Source: Bacillota bacterium
GTDB taxonomy: Bacteria; Bacillota; Clostridia; Christensenellales; CAG-138
Length of the DNA stretch: 10,223 bases
Assembly (NCBI GenBank): GCA_023393045.1
Contig: JAEWMV010000181.1
Location: forward strand, 1-10,223
Direction of reading: 5' to 3'
This document shows positions 6,037 to 10,223 of this stretch, piece after piece. The notes below the pieces were generated by a model. It made no database searches and was not told where the DNA came from. It worked only from the letters and a program-made list of their open reading frames with translations. Made by a program: the position numbers and the translations under genes. The stretch's first letter is position 1. Every line of letters begins with the position of its first letter.

Positions 6037-6948
6037 TTATATAGCGAAATTGAGCGAAATGCTACCGTTTACAGCTTCCGCCTTGATGCGGTTTTGCGCG
6101 CCGTGCATGATGTGAATCTCCTTGCGGTGCTTTTCCCCGTCGATGCGCACGGAGCCGGAGACGTTTTCCACATCGATGTTGTACTCTGTAATGGGCAGGC
6201 TTGTGGAAATGCGCAGCGTTCCGTTCACGGTTTCGGCGGAAATTTCGCCCCGCAGTTCCCCACCAAGCGTAACGCCGCCGTTGACGGTTTCGCCCTTGCA
6301 CACGGTTTTCGCCCTGCACGAGGTGATGGAAACGCCGCCATTGACACTTTCGCCGTGGATGGTGTCCGCGCGCACACCGCTAAATTCCAGGGAACCGTTG
6401 ACGGTAGTGCACTTGAGCGTATCAAGCTCAATATCCCGCACCGTGATGGCGCCGTTCACGCCGTCGATATCGAATCTCCTGAAATGGACGTTTGGCACGG
6501 TGATGTCGATGCGGCCGGGCTTCCAGCCGCCCACGCGGAAGAGATTGCCGAATCTCTGGTGTTCCTCGTTGATGCGCAAAACGCCGTTTGAAAGGGAGAT
6601 TTCGGGCTTGACGCGCTCGTCCGGGTAGTTGATATCGATGCGCCATTCGCCTCCCTTTATGATCGAGACGTTGGCGTTGACGATATCCGCCTTGATGGAA
6701 TGGAACTCGTCGGGGCTTGGGCCGAAGGATGCGGTTGTCTCCGCATCCCTGGCGCCGTTGCCCGCCTGTGCGATGATTTCACGCGCGAGCCTCTCGGGGC
6801 TGCCGAGGGAGGAGATGATCTCAGCCTCCCGTTCGGGGCCCGCGTCGTCGAAATACTCCTCATAATAGCGAAGCGCGCCCTCGCGCTCGCTCCTGTCGAT
6901 GCAGATCAAGCAGCTTTCCAGCCGGTTCATGAATTCGCGCCTGTTCAT
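6037..6948 (-). CDS. DUF1700 (HAAS) plus DUF4097 beta-repeat protein
   Basis: 303-residue protein with two recognisable parts. Residues 1-62 ('MNRREFMNRL...YYEEYFDDAG...LGSPERLAREI') are a HAAS/DUF1700 helical domain of the type commonly encoded after PadR regulators. Residues about 82-303 are a DUF4097-type beta repeat with a ladder of V(N/S)G turns at 164, 183, 202, 222, 241, 263 and 293, spaced mostly 19-22 residues apart. No signal peptide or membrane helix is visible, so it appears soluble and cytoplasmic, although many DUF1700 proteins carry membrane segments. Its biochemical role is not known. The start at 6948 is supported by GGAGGG (6960-6955), 6 bases upstream, and by the ATGA overlap with the small ORF; a TTG at 6975 is rejected. 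The stop TAA is part of the TATAAT just before the MFS start. Confidence 0.88.
   Translation of the reverse strand: MNRREFMNRLESCLICIDRSEREGALRYYEEYFDDAGPEREAEIISSLGSPERLAREIIAQAGNGARDAETTASFGPSPDEFHSIKADIVNANVSIIKGGEWRIDINYPDERVKPEISLSNGVLRINEEHQRFGNLFRVGGWKPGRIDITVPNVHFRRFDIDGVNGAITVRDIELDTLKCTTVNGSLEFSGVRADTIHGESVNGGVSITSCRAKTVCKGETVNGGVTLGGELRGEISAETVNGTLRISTSLPITEYNIDVENVSGSVRIDGEKHRKEIHIMHGAQNRIKAEAVNGSISLNFAI
6043..6060. repeat. 8-bp direct repeat at the DUF4097 gene 3' end
   Basis: AGCGAAAT at 6043-6050 and 6053-6060, separated by TG. It covers the last codons of the DUF4097 gene, just upstream of the MFS start on the minus strand. It may be codon coincidence. Confidence 0.3.
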
Positions 6949-7109
6949 ACGAGTCCCTCCTTGCGCACCTTCCAATCGTACACTCCCATATAACGCTCGC
7001 GCATCAGCTCGAGCAGCCTGTCTTGCGGCGGCTGTATCGCGCGTTTTTCGCTTGTGCGCACGCCGCGCAGCTCAAGCGGGGAGTTTTTGCCGGTGTATCG
7101 TCCTTTCAT
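6945..7109 (-). CDS. 54-residue small protein between padR and DUF1700 gene
   Basis: Short open frame on the minus strand. It begins 'MKGRYTGKNSPLELRGVRTS', has a middle part 'RLLELMRERYMGVYDWKV', and ends in Leu-Val. Its ATG overlaps the padR stop (ATGA, 7109-7106) and its TGA overlaps the next start (ATGA, 6948-6945). GGAGG (7123-7119), inside padR, lies 9 bases before the ATG. The tight placement, good ribosome site and shared operon strongly suggest a translated gene. The protein is basic (13 Lys/Arg against 7 Asp/Glu), has no membrane helix, and may form one amphipathic helix around residues 30-42. I do not recognise the family. It could be a partner or modulator of PadR or of the DUF1700 protein; that is inference only. 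Confidence 0.75.
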   Translation of the reverse strand: MKGRYTGKNSPLELRGVRTSEKRAIQPPQDRLLELMRERYMGVYDWKVRKEGLV

Positions 7110-7423
7110 AGCCGTTTTCCTCCGAATAAAATCTTGTCGACCCCATCTTTATATGCACTCCACTCGGTGCGGTATTCATTGAGTTTTCTCCGGCCAAGGC
7201 CCGTGATGGCGTAATAACGCCGGAGCCGCCCCGAATAGGGCTGGTCGTAAGTGGTGAGCATTTCGTCCTTCTGCAGCCGCCGCAGCACAGGGTAAAGCGT
7301 GGATTCCGATATCTCCACGACCTGCTTGATGCTCTGCGTGAGCACATAGCCGTACGCGTCCTCGCTGTCCAACACGGCCAGCACGCATGCGTCGAGCAAT
7401 GCGCTTCCAAGCTGAAACGTCAT
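7106..7423 (-). CDS. PadR-family transcriptional regulator
   Basis: 105-residue winged-helix repressor. The sequence shows the PadR signature: the N-terminal helix 'LLDACVLAVLDSEDAYGYVL', the recognition-helix region 'ISESTLYPVLRRLQKDEML' (38-56), and the wing with 'GRLRRYYAIT' (65-74), then a short C-terminal dimerisation helix. This is the short PadR-s1 type. PadR proteins often sense small hydrophobic ligands and repress their own operon plus a transporter or stress gene. The start is placed at ATG 7423, because AAAGGAGG (7438-7431) is 7 bases from it; the ATG at 7429 is only 1 base from that site. It is the first gene of the four-gene operon running down to the MFS transporter. Confidence 0.94.
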   Translation of the reverse strand: MTFQLGSALLDACVLAVLDSEDAYGYVLTQSIKQVVEISESTLYPVLRRLQKDEMLTTYDQPYSGRLRRYYAITGLGRRKLNEYRTEWSAYKDGVDKILFGGKRL

Positions 7424-7447
7424 GGCCATACCTCCTTTCGTCGTATC

Positions 7448-7468
7448 ATATTATATGGCGTATAATAT
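7448..7468. promoter_or_regulatory. Candidate PadR operator (AT-rich palindrome)
   Basis: Perfect inverted repeat ATATTATA (7448-7455), 5-base spacer TGGCG, TATAATAT (7461-7468). It covers the -10 box and part of the spacer of the padR promoter, the usual position for a self-acting repressor site. Its sequence differs from the ATGT-N8-ACAT type known for PadR itself. Confidence 0.5.
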
Positions 7469-7478
7469 TATGTGTCAA
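7450..7478 (-). promoter_or_regulatory. Consensus promoter of the padR operon
   Basis: On the minus strand: TTGACA (7478-7473), a 17-base spacer, TATAAT (7455-7450). Every position matches the sigma-70/sigma-A consensus. The transcript should start near 7443, leaving a leader of about 20 bases. Such a strong promoter would be expected to need repression. Confidence 0.92.
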
Positions 7479-7527
7479 TACCTAAATGAGCGCGTTATGA
7501 AAATTTTCCGCCGCAGCGGCAAAAAAC

Positions 7528-7533
7528 TATAAT
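7528..7533 (+). promoter_or_regulatory. Possible -10 box for the tmk-pfk unit
   Basis: TATAAT at 7528-7533, with no convincing -35 box 16-18 bases upstream. A second AT-rich candidate is TAAAAT (7551-7556). A promoter is needed here because the upstream gene is divergent, but the exact element is uncertain. Confidence 0.35.
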
Positions 7534-7567
7534 TCAGCCGCGAACTATGTTAAAATAACAACTAAGT

Positions 7568-7602
7568 TTCCCAAGCCCGCGCGCTTGGGCGGATATTGGG
7601 AA
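7568..7602 (+). promoter_or_regulatory. Leader hairpins overlapping the tmk ribosome site
   Basis: CCCAAGC (7570-7576) can pair with GCTTGGG (7583-7589). Alternatively TTCCCAA (7568-7574) can pair with TTGGGAA (7596-7602), which covers the GGGAAGGG ribosome site (7598-7605). The two pairings exclude each other, so the leader could switch the site on and off. This is seen only as complementarity. Confidence 0.3.
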
Positions 7603-7607
7603 GGGTT

Positions 7608-8282
7608 ATGAGGAAAACGAAGATCATCGCAATCGAGGGGATAGACGGCTCCGGCAAGGGCGTGCAATATAGGCTGCTCACGAAAGCCCTTGCAGATATG
7701 GGCTATACCGTCGCCAGCCGCGACTATCCCATGTATGATACGTTCTTCGGCGCGCAGGTCGGCGCGCTGCTCGCGGGCAAGGGCGCCGTCCCCGCGGACG
7801 AGGTGGACGGCAAGAGCATGGCGCTCTGGTTCGCGCTGGACCGCTGGGAAAGTTTTCACGATTACCGGGACGGGGACGCGGATTTTCTCATCATCAACCG
7901 CTTTGTGCTCTCCAACGCCGTCTATCAAAGCATACGCGATATCGATCTGGCCAAGCCGGATATCGTCGATTGGGTGCTGGAGCTGGAATACGGCCACTTT
8001 GGCCTGCCGCGCCCGGACGTGAACCTCGTGTTCATGGTGACGGTGGAGGCGGCGGAGCGAAACGTGCGCCGCAAGGGTTTCAGAGACTACGTGGGCGCGG
8101 GCAAGGATGTTTATGAGGCGTCCTCCGCCATACAGGCGCGCGCCATGAACAAATATGCCGAAATCGCCGCGCGCATGGAGGATGTGGAGCTCATACCCTG
8201 CATGGAGGACGGCGCGCTGCTCGGCGTGGAGGAGATTGCCGCGCGCGTGCTTGCGGCGCTCAAAAAACGCGATATCATTTAG
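7608..8282 (+). CDS. tmk: Thymidylate kinase-like P-loop nucleotide kinase
   Basis: 224-residue P-loop kinase resembling dTMP kinase, which phosphorylates dTMP to dTDP with ATP. Residues 8-20 'AIEGIDGSGKGVQ' match the TMPK P-loop, but the usual Thr/Ser after the Walker Lys (K17) is Gly, as in adenylate kinase. 'RDYPMYDTFFG' (38-48), 'LWFALDRWE' (73-81, counterpart of LLFAADR) and 'LPRPDVNLVFMVTV' (133-146, counterpart of LPKPDL) are also family features. The catalytic DRY/DRF motif reads N97-R98-F99 instead. A LID-like region lies around 153-170. Together these suggest a divergent TMPK, or a related nucleotide kinase with changed specificity. Start ATG 7608 follows GGGAAGGG; the upstream TTG at 7596 overlaps that site. 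The pfk gene follows after 33 bases, probably in the same transcript. Confidence 0.82.
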   Translation: MRKTKIIAIEGIDGSGKGVQYRLLTKALADMGYTVASRDYPMYDTFFGAQVGALLAGKGAVPADEVDGKSMALWFALDRWESFHDYRDGDADFLIINRFVLSNAVYQSIRDIDLAKPDIVDWVLELEYGHFGLPRPDVNLVFMVTVEAAERNVRRKGFRDYVGAGKDVYEASSAIQARAMNKYAEIAARMEDVELIPCMEDGALLGVEEIAARVLAALKKRDII

Positions 8283-8315
8283 CAATTTATATAAAAATTC
8301 AAAAGGAGTACCAGA

Positions 8316-9377
8316 ATGAGAAGAGTAGGCATACTGACCGGAGGCGGAGACTGCCCCGGGCTCAACGCCGTCATCCGGGGCGTTGTGGAGAGCTGCGCGG
8401 CGTATGACATCGAGGTGTACGGCTTCTATGCGGGCTGGCGCGGCGTGATCGAGGACGACGGGCAGGTTCTCACGCCCGGGGACGTCAAGGGCATCCAGAC
8501 GCTCGGCGGCACGATACTCGGCAGTTCGCGCACCAACGTCATGAAGATCGAGGACGGGCCGCAGCGTGTGCGGGACGCCATGAAGCGCCACGGCCTCGAA
8601 GGGCTCATCGCCGTGGGCGGGGACGACACGCTGGGCGTCGCCAACCACCTGAGGAAACAGGGCATGAACATGATCGGCGTGCCCAAAACAATCGACAACG
8701 ACCTCTCCTGCACGGACTATACCTTCGGCTTCGACACGGCGGCGAACATCGCCATGCAGGAGATAGACCGCCTGCACACCACCGCCGCCGCGCACGCGCG
8801 CTGCTTTGTGGTGGAGTGCATGGGCAGGCACACGGGCTGGATCGCACTGCAGGCGGGGCTCGCGGCGAACGCGCACCTCGTGCTGATACCGGAATTCCCC
8901 AAAACCTTCAGCGATGTGTATAAGTTCGTGCGTGAGCGCTATCAGCGCGGCGAAAAGTATACGATCATCGCCGTCGCGGAGGGGTTTGAGTTCATCGGCG
9001 AGGATGAGGAGGATACGGGCACGGACGCATTCGGCAACCGCCTGCTCAACTACCGCGAGATCGCCCGCACACTTGCCGAAAGGGTAGAGAATGCAATCCG
9101 CAGCGACGAGTCGCTCGATCGCAAGCGCGAATATTTCGAATCCCGCTTCGTGGTGCTCGGGCACCTGCAGCGCGGCGGCGCGCCAAGCGCCTTTGACCGC
9201 GTGCTGGGCGCGCGCCTCGGCATCAAGGCCGGTCAGCTCGCGTGTGAGGAGAACTACGGCAACATGGTGGCGATACGCGGCACGGAAATCGTCGTGGCCG
9301 ACCTTGAGCGCGCGGTGAGCTGCCGCAAGATGGTGGACGCGGAGCTCTACGAGGCCGCGAGCCTGTTCTTCAAATAA
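8316..9377 (+). CDS. pfkA: 6-phosphofructokinase, probably pyrophosphate-dependent
   Basis: 353-residue PfkA-family enzyme that phosphorylates fructose-6-phosphate to fructose-1,6-bisphosphate in glycolysis. The numbering coincides with Escherichia coli PfkA over the N-terminal half. Visible motifs: 'GGGDCPGLNAVIRG' (9-22), 'GGDDT' (101-105), 'PKTIDND' (123-129, catalytic D127), 'MGRHTGW' and 'LGHLQRGGAPSAFDR'. Position 104 is Asp and 124 is Lys, where ATP-dependent E. coli enzyme has Gly at both. Established work on this family links the Asp104/Lys124 pair to pyrophosphate use, and a PPi enzyme would be reversible. PPi preference is therefore inferred from sequence, not shown. AAAAGGAG (8301-8308) precedes ATG 8316 by 7 bases. 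It follows the tmk-like gene by 33 bases and is ended by the terminator at 9437-9474. Confidence 0.95.
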   Translation: MRRVGILTGGGDCPGLNAVIRGVVESCAAYDIEVYGFYAGWRGVIEDDGQVLTPGDVKGIQTLGGTILGSSRTNVMKIEDGPQRVRDAMKRHGLEGLIAVGGDDTLGVANHLRKQGMNMIGVPKTIDNDLSCTDYTFGFDTAANIAMQEIDRLHTTAAAHARCFVVECMGRHTGWIALQAGLAANAHLVLIPEFPKTFSDVYKFVRERYQRGEKYTIIAVAEGFEFIGEDEEDTGTDAFGNRLLNYREIARTLAERVENAIRSDESLDRKREYFESRFVVLGHLQRGGAPSAFDRVLGARLGIKAGQLACEENYGNMVAIRGTEIVVADLERAVSCRKMVDAELYEAASLFFK

Positions 9378-9436
9378 GAAAAGCTTTCACTGCGTAAAAC
9401 CCTGCCCGCCGGGGCGGAGTTGGCACAGAGAAGTAT

Positions 9437-9474
9437 GGGAAGGTGACGAGTTTCGGCTTGTTGCCTTCTCTTTT
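9437..9474 (+). terminator. Rho-independent terminator of the tmk-pfk unit
   Basis: 14-bp RNA stem: 9437-9450 with 9457-9470, 6-base loop, then TTTT (9471-9474). Four of the pairs are G-U, so the stem forms in plus-strand RNA but would carry A-C mismatches on the minus strand. That polarity points to the pfk transcript, whose stop is 60 bases upstream. Confidence 0.82.
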
Positions 9475-9498
9475 GTCCGCGCAAGCATCAGCCCTTAT

Positions 9499-9506
9499 GT
9501 TATAAT
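9499..9506 (+). promoter_or_regulatory. Extended -10 promoter of the last gene
   Basis: TGTTATAAT: TG at 9498-9499 is one base before TATAAT (9501-9506). No -35 box is found at the usual distance (TTGTCC at 9473 is 22 bases away), which an extended -10 can tolerate. Transcript start would be near 9513. Confidence 0.5.
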
Positions 9507-9524
9507 AAACCATAGATAAATTGG

Positions 9525-9536
9525 AATTTGCAAATT
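9525..9536. promoter_or_regulatory. 12-bp palindrome, possible operator
   Basis: AATTTGCAAATT is a perfect palindrome about 19 bases downstream of the -10 box of the last gene. Its core GCAAATTA (9530-9537) recurs at 9558-9565. It may be a repressor site, but the region is AT-rich enough for chance. Confidence 0.3.
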
Positions 9537-9580
9537 AGTTTTGAGATATAAGGAAAAGCAAATTACAAGAGGTGAAATAC

Positions 9581-10223
9581 ATGAGAAAAACGCTTCAGGA
9601 TGTGGCAAGCTATTTGAAGGAAATCATGGTGCCCGAGACGCATGAAGCATATGCGATCGATCCTGCATATACGAATGTTTCAGATGAAGAGAGCATACGT
9701 GCGGGCGTGCGGGCGTTCAGAGCCTTTTTGGTTCGGCTTTACGATGTTTTATACGCCAAAGGTGATGTCTATGATAATAGCAAAAAAGTTGCCCATGAAT
9801 ATGAAAACCGCACCACGCTTTCGGTATATTATCCGTTTCTGCATAATGTAAGCACCATATTAATGGACATAGGCTATCATGGCACGCCAGTTGAAAACGC
9901 GCAATCTCTCGCCTGTGGAAATATCGTATTCAATGGAAAGCTGTCTGTTGCCAAAAACCTTGAATGCCTGCGGTTTCTGACGGATTGCGGTATTTGCATT
10001 GATGGCATAGATATAAACGAAAAAAAGCAAAACTTGTCACATATCAAAACCATAAAGATTACATATCCAGATAACCCCACTATGCTGACAGGCCTGAAGG
10101 TCATGGCAATCGCCGAAATAGACCATGGCACCCTCGTCAACCAGAATGTTTTTTTGCGCTGTGATTACAGGGTATTGAAAAAGGATGAAACCGATGTGCT
10201 TTCCATCGTGCAGGATACGATAA
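9581..10223 (+). CDS. Unrecognised AT-rich gene, 3' end outside window
   Basis: Open frame of 214 codons from ATG 9581 to the window edge without a stop. GAGGTG (9569-9574) lies 6 bases before the ATG. The protein begins 'MRKTLQDVASYLKEIMVPET', contains 'YYPFLHNVSTILMDIGYHG' (about 84-102), and has no signal peptide or clear membrane helix. I do not recognise the family. Some rows of this gene have 19-29 G+C per 60 bases, against 44 in a comparable row of pfk (9181-9240), and codon use is much more AT-tolerant. The gene was therefore probably acquired from a lower-GC source. It has its own promoter-like element and follows the pfk terminator, so it forms a separate unit. Confidence 0.82.
   Translation, partial: MRKTLQDVASYLKEIMVPETHEAYAIDPAYTNVSDEESIRAGVRAFRAFLVRLYDVLYAKGDVYDNSKKVAHEYENRTTLSVYYPFLHNVSTILMDIGYHGTPVENAQSLACGNIVFNGKLSVAKNLECLRFLTDCGICIDGIDINEKKQNLSHIKTIKITYPDNPTMLTGLKVMAIAEIDHGTLVNQNVFLRCDYRVLKKDETDVLSIVQDTI

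Noticed and set aside
7504..7524. GCCG/CGGC hairpin flanked by T and A runs between padR and tmk
   Set aside because: Stem of only four pairs with a three-base loop and no T tract immediately after it on either strand, so not a convincing terminator.
7545..9164. 539-codon open frame antisense to the tmk-like and pfk genes
   Set aside because: It covers two clear conserved genes on the other strand, is His/Arg/Ala-rich as expected for an antisense shadow of GC-rich codons, and matches no family I know.
9378..9436. GC-rich inverted segments after pfk considered as a small RNA
   Set aside because: No promoter of its own and no match to a known RNA class that I can see; it is simply the pfk 3' untranslated region.

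Overview
The window looks like chromosomal DNA of a GC-rich member of the Clostridia (Bacillota). Evidence for this: strong AGGAGG-type ribosome binding sites, near-consensus TTGACA/TATAAT promoters, a tRNA-responsive T-box leader in front of proS, a DivIVA-family coiled-coil protein, PlsY, and a phosphofructokinase with pyrophosphate-type active-site residues. Codon use is GC-rich throughout, except for the last ~700 bases, which are clearly AT-richer. I see no tRNA or rRNA gene, CRISPR array, transposase or integrase. No gap between genes exceeds 300 bases.

Layout. (1) 2-889: 3' part of a DivIVA-like gene. (2) 886-1142: a promoter that starts inside the preceding stop codon, then a proline T-box leader (specifier CCG, antiterminator bulge TGGTACA, perfect 12-bp terminator). 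(3) 1169-2623: proS, ended by a 12-bp hairpin at 2673-2700. (4) 2769-3386: a flavodoxin-fold FMN reductase with a Cys4 iron-sulfur-type motif. It converges, 2 bp apart, on (5) an AlkD-like DNA glycosylase on the minus strand (3389-4075), which seems to be transcribed from a promoter that would make a leaderless mRNA. (6) Divergent from that, plsY (4186-4794) converges, 3 bp apart, on (7) a minus-strand operon reading padR (7423-7106), a 54-codon small ORF (7109-6945), a DUF1700/DUF4097 protein (6948-6037) and an MFS transporter (6027-4798). The first three genes of that operon are joined by ATGA overlaps. The operon starts from a fully consensus promoter overlapping an AT-rich palindrome. (8) 7608-8282 and 8316-9377: a thymidylate-kinase-like gene and a phosphofructokinase gene on the plus strand, ended by a 14-bp terminator. 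(9) 9581 to the window end: an unrecognised, AT-rich, incomplete gene with its own promoter.

How the genes relate. Most are housekeeping: translation (proS), phospholipid synthesis (plsY), nucleotide supply (tmk-like), glycolysis (pfk), repair (AlkD) and cell division or polarity (DivIVA). The accessory unit is the padR operon. It looks like a self-regulated module coupling a PadR sensor to a soluble beta-repeat protein and an exporter, with a previously easy-to-miss small protein between them. Both convergent gene pairs appear to place the minus-strand terminator inside the coding region of the opposing gene.
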